A stretch of DNA of 5,640 nucleotides. Origin: Pseudomonadota bacterium (GTDB lineage: Bacteria; Pseudomonadota; Alphaproteobacteria; Rickettsiales; UBA1997). Position numbers and translations under genes: made by a program. Below are positions 1 through 5,599 of this stretch, piece by piece; position 1 is the stretch's first letter, and each line of letters opens with the position of its first letter. The stretch is taken from assembly GCA_009921385.1 (NCBI GenBank), contig RFXY01000075.1, forward strand, positions 1 through 5,640. The letters run 5' to 3'. The notes beneath the pieces were generated by a model. The model made no database searches. It was given only the letters and a program-made list of their open reading frames with translations, and was not told where the DNA came from.

Positions 1-1007
1 TTGTCGGCAAAAAAGATATGACCCGACATTTCTCCTGCCAATAAAGCTTTGGTTTCTTGCATTTTGGCTTTAATAAAAGTGTTGCCAGTTTTACACATCA
101 CAGCATTACCACCTGCATTTTTGATGGCAGAAAACAACTTATCGCTAGCTTTGACATCGGCAATAATAGTGGCAGAAGGGTTGCTGGCTAAAACATCTTG
201 AGCATAAAAAACCATCAGCTGATCGCCAAAAATTATGTTGCCTTGCCCATCGACCGCACCAATTCTGTCGCCATCGCCATCAAAAGCAATGCCTAAATCG
301 CAATTGTTTTTTAGCACACAATCAATGAGATCGGCTAAATTTTCTGGCACTGCAGGATCGGGATGATGATTAGGAAAATTGGCATCGATTTGAGGATAAA
401 GCAAAATTGTTTGACAAGAAAATTGCTCTTGCAATTTCTTGCTTAACTGTTGCAAAATTTCGCCTGTCGCCCCGTTGCCAGCATCAAAAGCAATTTTGAG
501 AGGTTTAGTGATTTTCAAATCAGCCAACAGCCTATTTATGTAGGCTTGCATCACATTAATTTTTTCTACCGAGCCATTGCCGACCATAAAATGCTGATTT
601 TTAACAATTTCGGCAAGTTTTAAAATTTCTTCTCCAAAAAACGGTTTATTATTTTTTAGAGTTATTTTAAAGCCGTTGTGATCTTTGGGATTGTGCGAAC
701 CTGTAATCATAATGCCAGCATCGGCTTGTTGATGATAAACTGCAAAATAAAGCATTGGAGTTGGGCCCAAACCAGCATCAAAAACATTGATACCGCAACT
801 AGTTAGCCCATTGATGAGCTCTTGTTTAAGCACAGGAGAGCTGGCTCTGCCATCGCAAGCAACTACAATGTTTGTGTAGTTATTTTGATGCAAAATGGTG
901 GCAAAACTTTTGCCAATAAAAAAAGCATCTTGATTGTGCAAAGTTTGGTTGTAGATGCCCCGAATATCGTAAGCTCTTAAAATGCTAGAATGAAACTGAT
1001 GAAGCAT
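1..1007 (-). CDS. Phosphomannomutase/phosphoglucomutase (alpha-D-phosphohexomutase), C-terminus cut by the window edge
   Basis: The ATG at 1005-1007 opens a frame that stays open to base 1 (335 codons plus 2 nt). Seen: an N-terminal RAYDIRG motif; phosphoserine loop TGSHNP with the phosphorylated Ser at residue 104; metal loop DGDGDR at 243-248; sugar-recognition loop GEMSGH at 325-330. These positions almost match those known for Pseudomonas AlgC (PMM/PGM). GEMSGH, rather than the GEQSGH usual in GlmM, favours an enzyme acting on mannose and glucose phosphates. Domains 1-3 are present. The C-terminal phosphate-binding domain 4 (about 125 residues, judged from a family length near 460) lies outside the window. 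Known role: cytosolic interconversion of hexose 6- and 1-phosphates, feeding GDP-mannose or UDP-glucose for surface polysaccharide. It starts 17 nt after the thiG stop and is probably last or late in the operon. The truncation comes from the window edge; nothing suggests a broken gene. Whether it works on one sugar or both cannot be read from sequence. Confidence 0.93.
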   Translation of the reverse strand, partial: MLHQFHSSILRAYDIRGIYNQTLHNQDAFFIGKSFATILHQNNYTNIVVACDGRASSPVLKQELINGLTSCGINVFDAGLGPTPMLYFAVYHQQADAGIMITGSHNPKDHNGFKITLKNNKPFFGEEILKLAEIVKNQHFMVGNGSVEKINVMQAYINRLLADLKITKPLKIAFDAGNGATGEILQQLSKKLQEQFSCQTILLYPQIDANFPNHHPDPAVPENLADLIDCVLKNNCDLGIAFDGDGDRIGAVDGQGNIIFGDQLMVFYAQDVLASNPSATIIADVKASDKLFSAIKNAGGNAVMCKTGNTFIKAKMQETKALLAGEMSGHIFFAD

Positions 1008-1024
1008 AGTTAAAAATGTGTTAT

Positions 1025-1804
1025 TTATATTTTGTTTTCTAGCGGGGTAGAAGCATTGGCAAATTGGCTTTTTGGCATTCTGCCGGCTAAAAAAGCCATT
1101 CTGCCTGCTTCAACCGCCAGTTTCATACTTTTTGCCATCAATACTGGGTTTTTTGCTTTGGCAATGGCAGTATTCATCAAAACTCCGTCGCAACCAATTT
1201 CCATAGCCACTGCGGCATCAGAAGCGGTGCCAACCCCAGCATCAATTAACACTGGCACTTTGGCATTTTCGACAATAAACTCAATGTTTAAGCGATTTTG
1301 AATTCCCAAGCCCGAACCAATTGGAGCCCCCAAAGGCATTATAGCACAACAACCAATGCTTTCTAGCTCTTTTGCCACCACGGGGTCGTCAGAAGTGTAG
1401 ACCATCACCGAAAAACCATCGGCAACCAAGCTTTTTGCCGCTTCGATTGTTTGCATTACATTGGGATATAAAGTTTTGTCGTTGGTTAAAACTTCGAGCT
1501 TAACCAAATTCCACCCGCCCACACTGCGAGCTAATCGTAAGGTTCGAACTGCATCGACAGCGGTGTAGCAACCAGCGGTGTTAGGCAAATAAGTATATTT
1601 TTTTGGACTAAGATAATCTTGCAACATCGGCTCTTGACTGTTTTGCAAGTTGACTCTTCTTACGGCAACGGTTACAATTTCGGCACCAGAGGCCTCGATA
1701 GCGGTTTTGGTTAAGTCAAAATTAGCATATTTGCCAGTGCCAACCAACAATCGAGAATGAAATTTATGCCCCGCCACCACTAGTAAATCGTTGTTTTCTA
1801 ACAT
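1025..1804 (-). CDS. thiG: Thiazole synthase ThiG
   Basis: A 259-residue protein, normal length for ThiG, a cytosolic TIM-barrel enzyme. It builds the thiazole phosphate ring of thiamine from 1-deoxy-D-xylulose 5-phosphate (DXP), dehydroglycine and the thiocarboxylate of ThiS. Seen: early [14 protein letters not shown] at 48-53; LPNTAGCYT at 73-81; KLEVLT with the Schiff-base Lys at 102 and Glu104; YTSDDP at 136-141; PLGAPIGSG around 157-165; [11 protein letters not shown] with Asp188; [14 protein letters not shown] near 209-222. Lys102, Glu104 and Asp188 correspond to the catalytic Lys96, Glu98 and Asp182 of Bacillus ThiG with a constant offset of 6. The ATG lies inside the end of cdsA (7-nt overlap), which suggests translational coupling. 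There is no room for a TPP riboswitch, because the upstream DNA is cdsA coding sequence. No thiS, thiF, thiO or thiH is in the window, so the partners must be elsewhere. Sampled stretches look GC-richer than uppS or the acetyltransferase, possibly just through conservation. Confidence 0.97.
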   Translation of the reverse strand: MLENNDLLVVAGHKFHSRLLVGTGKYANFDLTKTAIEASGAEIVTVAVRRVNLQNSQEPMLQDYLSPKKYTYLPNTAGCYTAVDAVRTLRLARSVGGWNLVKLEVLTNDKTLYPNVMQTIEAAKSLVADGFSVMVYTSDDPVVAKELESIGCCAIMPLGAPIGSGLGIQNRLNIEFIVENAKVPVLIDAGVGTASDAAVAMEIGCDGVLMNTAIAKAKNPVLMAKSMKLAVEAGRMAFLAGRMPKSQFANASTPLENKI

Positions 1805-2565
1805 ATAGCAAGACCAAATTGTTTAGCAAAAACTGCGGTAAACAGCCACACCGTTGGGGCAACAAAAGTAAGGCCATCGAGCCTATCAAGCACTCCGCCG
1901 TGCCCCGGAATAATGTGGCTTGAATCTTTCACTCCAAACATTCTTTTAACTTTTGACTCCAAAAAATCGCTTACCTGTTCGATAACCGATAAAAACCCGC
2001 TGATGACAATAAAAAACAGCATATTGCCCGGGAAAACCAGCCCCGAAACCACACCAATCAAGCAACTTGCCGTTACTCCACCAAGCAAACCCGCCCAAGT
2101 TTTGTTTGGGCTGATGCTTGGAGCAATTTTTGGACCGCCAAAATATTTGCCAGCAAAAAAAGCAAAAATATCGGTTGCCCAAATGATGCTAAACATCCAA
2201 AAAACAATAGAAGCACCAGAGGTGGAGCTAGAATTTTCGGTTAAAGAACAAGATTTGAGATGATAAATTTTTAGCACCGAAAACAGCGGTATGACCACAT
2301 ATAAAAAGCCTAGCAACAGCCATTTTTGTTGATTTTTGGCGGTTTTGGTGATGCCAACCCATTCGTAGGTCATTAAAAAAGCAATGCCAAGAGTTAGAAA
2401 AACAAATAAATTTGGGGCAAAAAAAATGGCGATAACCGCAAGAGGTATCAACAAAAAAGCCATTAAAAATCGTTTTTTTAAATTGTTGGAAGGATCGATT
2501 TTTTCGAGAAAATTTAAGAATTTATGCCAATAAAAACTGAATTTTGATTTATTTACGGGTTCCAT
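1798..2565 (-). CDS. cdsA: Phosphatidate cytidylyltransferase (CDP-diglyceride synthase)
   Basis: A 255-residue polytopic inner-membrane enzyme that turns phosphatidic acid plus CTP into CDP-diacylglycerol, the precursor of all bacterial phospholipids. Seen: a charged N-terminal stretch, then several hydrophobic segments (about 34-50, 52-67, 82-98, 118-138, 158-180 and 182-197). The CdsA motif [16 protein letters not shown] spans 129-144, followed by SPNKTWAG at 152-159. The complete family signature lies at 204-230: S-x-V-K-R, K213-D214, then HGG at 222-224 and DRLD at 227-230. The length is a little below the 270-285 common in the family, but no segment is obviously missing. The start ATG lies 17 nt inside uppS; the next in-frame Met is residue 35, at the first membrane segment. 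A 34-residue basic N-terminal extension before the first helix is plausible, so I keep the first ATG. The upstream bases GAGTGAG are the nearest thing to a ribosome-binding site in this operon, and still weak. Confidence 0.96.
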   Translation of the reverse strand: MEPVNKSKFSFYWHKFLNFLEKIDPSNNLKKRFLMAFLLIPLAVIAIFFAPNLFVFLTLGIAFLMTYEWVGITKTAKNQQKWLLLGFLYVVIPLFSVLKIYHLKSCSLTENSSSTSGASIVFWMFSIIWATDIFAFFAGKYFGGPKIAPSISPNKTWAGLLGGVTASCLIGVVSGLVFPGNMLFFIVISGFLSVIEQVSDFLESKVKRMFGVKDSSHIIPGHGGVLDRLDGLTFVAPTVWLFTAVFAKQFGLAIC

Positions 2566-3289
2566 ATTTTCTCACTCGTTGATTAAAATTATTGATAGCT
2601 TTTGCCAAATCGCTAGCAGAAAAACTTGGCCAAAATTTATTGACAAAATAAAGCTCGGTGTAGGCAATTTGCCACAAAAAGAAATTGCTGATTCTCAAAT
2701 CGCCTGCGGTACGAATGAGTAAATCGGGGCAAGGAATTTGCGGTTGATATAAATAATTAGCAAAAACCTCTTGATTTAGTTGCGATAAATTTAGCTTTTG
2801 TGAAACTAAATCTTGCTGAATTTTTACCACTGCATCTAAAATTTCTTGCCTACCGCTATAAGAAAAGGCAATATTTAGAACAAGAGCAGTGTTGTTTTGG
2901 CTTTTTTCTACCGCTAAAGCAATTTTTTGTTGCAAATTTTGTGATAATTTATGCAAACTACCCGAGACCAACAATTTTATTTGCTTATCTAACAATTTTT
3001 TTAGCTGATTATCAAGATAATTTTCAAGCAATTCCATTAAATAATCAACCTCTTCTTTTGGTCTTTGCCAATTTTCCCAAGAAAAAGCATAAAGCGATAA
3101 ATAGGGCAAGCCAATTTGCAAAGAATAGTCAACAATTTTTTCGATATTTTCTACCCCCATTTTATGCCCTAATTGCAATGGTAAGCCTTTACTTTTGGCA
3201 AATCGAGCATTGCCATCCATAATGATGGCGATATGCTTTAAGCTCTCTGGTCTAAAATTGTGTTGTGTTTTTTTAAACAAGCCAAACAT
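2549..3289 (-). CDS. uppS: Undecaprenyl diphosphate synthase (cis-prenyltransferase)
   Basis: A 246-residue soluble cis-prenyltransferase, also called IspU. It adds isopentenyl diphosphate units to farnesyl diphosphate to make the C55 lipid that carries peptidoglycan and O-antigen sugars. Seen: HIAIIMDGNARFA at 19-31 with the essential Asp25; GHKMG at 41-45; LYAFSWENWQRP at 66-77; YSGRQEIL at 144-151; PDLLIRTAGDLRISNFFLWQ at 188-207 with the diphosphate-binding arginines; ELYF at 212-215. Compared with the E. coli enzyme, three usually fixed positions differ: Gly29 becomes Ala28, Trp31 becomes Phe30 and Ser72 becomes Trp71. The key Asp, Arg, His42, Asn73, Trp74 and Glu212 remain, so activity is expected. 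It follows frr by 24 AT-rich nt and overlaps cdsA by 17 nt. The ATG start matches the family N-terminus (about 18 residues before HIAIIMDGN). Chain length (C55 or another) cannot be fixed from sequence; the genomic context argues for C55. Confidence 0.96.
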   Translation of the reverse strand: MFGLFKKTQHNFRPESLKHIAIIMDGNARFAKSKGLPLQLGHKMGVENIEKIVDYSLQIGLPYLSLYAFSWENWQRPKEEVDYLMELLENYLDNQLKKLLDKQIKLLVSGSLHKLSQNLQQKIALAVEKSQNNTALVLNIAFSYSGRQEILDAVVKIQQDLVSQKLNLSQLNQEVFANYLYQPQIPCPDLLIRTAGDLRISNFFLWQIAYTELYFVNKFWPSFSASDLAKAINNFNQRVRKYGTRK

Positions 3290-3313
3290 AATGAAAAAAT
3301 AATTTAAAAAAGC

Positions 3314-3865
3314 CTAAACTTTCATTAAATCTTTCTCTTTCACCAATAAAGTTTCGTCAATTTTTTTAATAAATTCATCGGTAAGTTTTTGAGCCAAATC
3401 GGTAAAGCCGTGGCTTTGATCTTTGCCCAACTCTTTTTCGTGTTTTTTAAAATCGTCTAAAATATCTCTTCTAACATTTCGCACAGCAATTTTTTTGTCT
3501 TCGGCATATTTTTTGGCAAGTTTCACCAATTCTTTTCTTCTTTCTTCGCTTAGTTTTGGCACAGCGATTCGCAAATTTGTGCCATCAACTAGCGGGTTAA
3601 AGCCTAAATTGGCATTGATGATGGCTTTTTCTACTGCTTTTAAATTGCTTTTGTCCCACACTTGCACGGTAAGTGCGGTTGCTTCGGGAACAGAAACATT
3701 AGCAAGTTGATTAAGTGGCAAGAAAGAGCCATAAACCTCTACTTTAATGGTGTCAAGCAAATTTGGGCTGGCTCGACCAGTAGAAATGCTGGCGAGATCT
3801 TGCTTAAAAACCAATAAAGTATCTTCCATTTTTTTTCTGCCTTTCGACAAGAGTTGTTCGATCAT
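3314..3865 (-). CDS. frr: Ribosome recycling factor
   Basis: A 183-residue protein, within two residues of the usual 185. RRF works with EF-G in the cytosol to split the post-termination ribosome after release of the protein. Seen: an N-terminal helix with KMEDTL at 12-17; STGRASP at 28-34, marking entry to the beta-rich domain II; PLNQLANVSVPEA at 50-62; WDKSNLKAVEKAI at 70-82; LVDGTNLRIAVPKLSEERRK at 92-111, where the chain returns to the helical bundle; AVRNVRRD at 127-134, holding the conserved arginines that contact 23S rRNA; then a long charged helix to the C-terminus. No key residue is missing. The start ATG lies 16 nt after the pyrH stop and its N-terminus aligns with the family without extension. 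The bases just upstream are pyrimidine-rich (CACCTC), so no Shine-Dalgarno is present. pyrH-frr adjacency is among the most conserved in bacteria, which makes the call secure. Confidence 0.98.
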   Translation of the reverse strand: MIEQLLSKGRKKMEDTLLVFKQDLASISTGRASPNLLDTIKVEVYGSFLPLNQLANVSVPEATALTVQVWDKSNLKAVEKAIINANLGFNPLVDGTNLRIAVPKLSEERRKELVKLAKKYAEDKKIAVRNVRRDILDDFKKHEKELGKDQSHGFTDLAQKLTDEFIKKIDETLLVKEKDLMKV

Positions 3866-3881
3866 AAAATTGAGGTGTTAA

Positions 3882-4592
3882 TTAATTGATAATAGTAAAT
3901 TTTCCTTGTTTTTGCAAAACCTGCTCCAACGAATTTGGCTCTTTAATCGAAAAAACCACAATTGGCAATTTGTTGTCTTTAGCCAAAGTAACCGCGGTTT
4001 GATCCATAACTTTTAGATCTTGTTTGATTAAATCGAGATAATTTATTTGCTTATAATGCACAGCATTTTTGTTGATTTTTGGATCGGAGCAATAAACCCC
4101 ATCAACTTGGGTGCCTTTTAAAATCACATCGCATTTCATTTCGATGGCACGAAGCACCGCGGCCGTGTCGGTGGTGAAAAACGGATTGCCTGTTCCTGCC
4201 GAAAAAATGACAATGCGGTTTTTGTCGAGGTGGCGAGAAGCCCTTCTTTTTATGTAGGGTTCGCAAATGTTGTTCATAGGAATGGCAGAAAGCATTCGGG
4301 TTTCAAGCCCTTTTTTTTCGAGAGCACTTTGCAATGCCAAGGCATTGATGCAGGTGGCAAGCATACCCATATAGTCGGCGGTAACTCTTTCGATGCCCAT
4401 GGCAACTTGCGATATGCCACGAAAAATGTTGCCCCCGCCAACCACAATGGCTATTTGACAGCCCAAATTGTAGGCAGAAATAATTTGATTGCAGAGTTTT
4501 TCGATAGCTACAGCATTATGGCCAAATTGCTGATCGCCCATAAGAGCCTCGCCAGAAATTTTAAATAATATTCTTGTAAAGAAATTGGCCAT
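3882..4592 (-). CDS. pyrH: Uridylate kinase (UMP kinase)
   Basis: A 236-residue member of the amino-acid-kinase fold family that phosphorylates UMP to UDP in pyrimidine synthesis; known family members are hexamers often regulated by GTP and UTP. Seen from the ATG at 4592: FKISGEAL at 10-17 (phosphate-binding Lys11); VVGGGNIFRG at 50-59; TADYMGMLAT at 71-80; SAGTGNPFFTTDTAA at 131-145; KGTQVDGVYCSDPK at 159-172; VMDQTA near 195-200. Start choice: the frame stays open upstream to a TTG at 4650-4652, giving 20 extra residues. That TTG overlaps the -35 box of a good promoter whose transcript would begin near 4617. The extra residues also fall outside the family, which starts shortly before the KxSGE motif. 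The ATG at 4592 is therefore preferred. It is the first gene of the minus-strand block. The usual upstream partners rpsB and tsf are absent and replaced by divergent tRNA genes. Confidence 0.95.
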   Translation of the reverse strand: MANFFTRILFKISGEALMGDQQFGHNAVAIEKLCNQIISAYNLGCQIAIVVGGGNIFRGISQVAMGIERVTADYMGMLATCINALALQSALEKKGLETRMLSAIPMNNICEPYIKRRASRHLDKNRIVIFSAGTGNPFFTTDTAAVLRAIEMKCDVILKGTQVDGVYCSDPKINKNAVHYKQINYLDLIKQDLKVMDQTAVTLAKDNKLPIVVFSIKEPNSLEQVLQKQGKFTIIN

Positions 4593-4667
4593 AAGTGCAA
4601 AATTAATATTTAGTAATTTAACAATTTTAAACCTTGCCAGATAATATTTCAACCAAATTTTGCACTT
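4593..4667. repeat. 12-bp perfect inverted repeat bracketing the pyrH promoter
   Basis: The arm AAGTGCAAAATT at 4593-4604 is matched exactly by its reverse complement AATTTTGCACTT at 4656-4667, with 51 bp between. One arm touches the pyrH ATG; the other lies a few bases upstream of the -35 box, so the pair encloses the promoter. The arm centres are 63 bp apart, about six helical turns. A third copy with one mismatch (AATTTTGCAATT, 4793-4804) lies in the leader of tRNA-Phe. The repeat is seen directly. A role as operator half-sites or in DNA looping is inference. A stem-loop in RNA is less likely from the proposed start site, since only the ATG-side arm would be transcribed. Confidence 0.6.
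4624..4652 (-). promoter_or_regulatory. Sigma70-type promoter of the pyrH operon
   Basis: On the minus strand, -35 TTGAAA (4652-4647) and -10 TAAAAT (4629-4624) are separated by exactly 17 nt, differing from consensus by two and one bases respectively. Transcription would begin near 4617 and give a leader of about 25 nt before the pyrH ATG at 4592. No other promoter of this quality is visible on the minus strand inside the tightly packed genes, so it probably drives the whole block. In such AT-rich DNA chance matches are common, but the exact spacing and position support it. Confidence 0.6.
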
Positions 4668-4668
4668 T

Positions 4669-4752
4669 CAATTTTTTATTTTTTTATTATCGTTTCATTT
4701 TTATTATTGATTAAAGTAAAAAAGTGAAAAATAAAAAAAGTGAAAAAAACAC
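4669..4752. other. A/T-tract core of the divergent intergenic region
   Basis: This stretch between the two promoters is almost pure A and T, with runs of T on its left half and runs of A on its right half. Two direct copies of AAAAAAGTGAAAA occur with a 16-nt period (GTG at 4724 and 4740). No reading frame or RNA gene is evident. Such tracts can bend DNA or act as UP elements for flanking promoters; that role is inferred from position only. Confidence 0.4.
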
Positions 4753-4781
4753 TTGCTTTGAATTATTTTTGCTATTAAAAT
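4753..4781 (+). promoter_or_regulatory. Sigma70-type promoter of the tRNA-Phe gene
   Basis: TTGCTT (4753-4758) and TAAAAT (4776-4781) are 17 nt apart. Transcription should start near 4788, leaving about 20 nt of leader to be removed by RNase P before the mature tRNA at 4809. The -10 is identical to that of the divergent pyrH promoter. No equally good promoter is visible before tRNA-Ser or the acetyltransferase, so all three may share this one. Confidence 0.6.
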
Positions 4782-4808
4782 ATTTGGTTGATAATTTTGC
4801 AATTTTAT

Positions 4809-4884
4809 GCCTAAATAGCTCAGTCGGTAGAGCAAAGGACTGAAAATCCTTGTGTCGGTGGTTCGATTCCGCCTTTAGGCACCA
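4809..4884 (+). tRNA. tRNA-Phe (GAA anticodon)
   Basis: A complete 76-nt cloverleaf. The 7-bp acceptor GCCTAAA (4809-4815) pairs with TTTAGGC (4874-4880). The D arm is GCTC/GAGC with GG in the loop. The anticodon stem AAGGA/TCCTT encloses CTGAAAA with GAA at 4842-4844. The T stem GGTGG/CCGCC contains one G-T pair and its loop is TTCGATT. The discriminator is A at 4881 and the CCA end is encoded (4882-4884). GAA reads both Phe codons. No intron or mismatch is seen. Confidence 0.97.
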
Positions 4885-4896
4885 CTAAAATTGTAG

Positions 4897-4917
4897 TTGT
4901 TTTATCGCTCAAAACAA
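4897..4917 (+). terminator. Weak hairpin between the two tRNA genes
   Basis: TTGTTTT and AAAACAA form a 7-bp stem around the loop ATCGCTC, followed a few bases later by TTTT at 4923-4926. The stem holds a single G-C pair and the T run is short and displaced, so termination would be poor. It may be a processing spacer in a two-tRNA transcript instead. The rest of 4885-4958 shows no clear promoter. Confidence 0.2.
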
Positions 4918-4958
4918 TCAACTTTTATTACAACATAAAAGCAAAATATCAAAATAAC

Positions 4959-5048
4959 GGATGGGTGGCCGAGCGGTTTAAGGCAGCAGTCTTGAAAACT
5001 GCCGTAGGCTCAAACCTACCGTGAGTTCGAATCTCACCTCATCCGCCA
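4959..5048 (+). tRNA. tRNA-Ser (UGA anticodon)
   Basis: A 90-nt class II tRNA. The acceptor GGATGGG (4959-4965) pairs with CTCATCC (5038-5044), including one G-T pair. The anticodon stem GCAGT/ACTGC encloses CTTGAAA with TGA at 4993-4995. The long variable arm, with GTAGG pairing to CCTAC, is typical of tRNA-Ser. The T arm is GTGAG/CTCAC with loop TTCGAAT. The discriminator is G (5045) as expected for serine, and CCA is encoded (5046-5048). It reads UCA and, by wobble, other UCN codons. It follows tRNA-Phe after 74 nt. Confidence 0.97.
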
Positions 5049-5075
5049 CTGAAACCGCTAATTTTTTCTTAGTTC

Positions 5076-5561
5076 GTGATAAAAAAGCTTACTAAACACA
5101 ATTACAAAGAATACAAAGAAATTCGGCTCGAGGCTCTAAAAAAATCACCAGATAGCTTCTTATCTTCCTTTGAAGAAGAAAATAAAATTTCCGATAATGC
5201 TTGGGCTAAACAACTAGAAACTTCTTTAACATTTGGATATTTTATTAACGATACAATTGTTGGCTGTTGTAAATTATCAATCGAAAAAACAGCAAAAATA
5301 TCTCACACAGGAACACTTTTTGGTATGTATGTGAAAGACGATTGCCGTGGTGCTGGTATTGGTTTGGCACTCGTTAATTTTGTCAAAGATTATGCCAAAA
5401 AAAATCATATCAAGCATTTATATCTTGGTTGTAATGCACAAAATTTTGGTGCAGTTAAGTTATATAAAAAATGTGGGTTTAAAGTTTATGGAACAAGACC
5501 AGATTATACAAATATCGGTAGCCAATTTTATGATGATTTGATAATGATGTGTGAATTATAA
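5076..5561 (+). CDS. GNAT-family N-acetyltransferase
   Basis: A 161-residue single-domain protein of usual GNAT length, with no signal peptide or membrane segment. It would move an acetyl group from acetyl-CoA to an amine; the substrate cannot be told. Seen: an N-terminal beta strand followed by YKEIRLEALKKSPDSF (13-28), common in GNATs of this subgroup; GCCKLSIE strand at 63-70; motif A MYVKDDCRGAGIG at 84-96, holding the acetyl-CoA loop R91-G-A-G-I-G96; motif B NFGAVKLYKKCGF at 123-135 with Asn123 and Tyr130. The start is GTG: a TAG at 5070-5072 closes the frame upstream and the first in-frame ATG is residue 84, inside motif A. There is no visible ribosome-binding site. It begins only 27 nt after tRNA-Ser, so it may be read from the tRNA transcript. 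Sampled stretches are markedly AT-rich (15 of 60 G+C at 5221-5280), compatible with a transferred accessory gene beside a tRNA, though uppS is also AT-rich. Confidence 0.88.
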   Translation: MIKKLTKHNYKEYKEIRLEALKKSPDSFLSSFEEENKISDNAWAKQLETSLTFGYFINDTIVGCCKLSIEKTAKISHTGTLFGMYVKDDCRGAGIGLALVNFVKDYAKKNHIKHLYLGCNAQNFGAVKLYKKCGFKVYGTRPDYTNIGSQFYDDLIMMCEL

Positions 5562-5599
5562 CATTTCCACTAATTAAAACCACACTTCGATCTAAATCA

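Noticed and set aside
1..1007. Broken or truncated mutase gene
   Set aside because: The frame is intact up to the window edge with all three visible active-site loops, so the missing C-terminus is only a boundary effect.
1032..1301. Plus-strand open frame of 89 codons opposite thiG
   Set aside because: It lies wholly opposite a strongly conserved gene, resembles no family and has no start signal: an antisense shadow.
1805..1900. Possible TPP riboswitch before thiG
   Set aside because: The DNA upstream of thiG is coding sequence of cdsA, with no THI-box-like elements.
1913..2263. Plus-strand and second minus-strand open frames within cdsA (also 1946-2182)
   Set aside because: Both overlap the complete CdsA reading frame that carries the full family signature. 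The second minus-strand frame is the same DNA read one base off and does not indicate a frameshift.
2800..3222. Plus-strand 140-codon open frame opposite uppS
   Set aside because: It has no recognisable domain and lies entirely antisense to uppS; long antisense frames are common opposite AT-rich genes.
3423..3710. Plus-strand open frame opposite frr
   Set aside because: Antisense shadow of a well-conserved gene. The same holds for 4230-4568 opposite pyrH and for 5347-5541 in another frame of the acetyltransferase.
4891..4933. Extended fold TTGTA...TACAA around the inter-tRNA hairpin as a small RNA
   Set aside because: The outer stem is 5 bp of mostly A-T pairs with interruptions; it is too weak to support an RNA gene.
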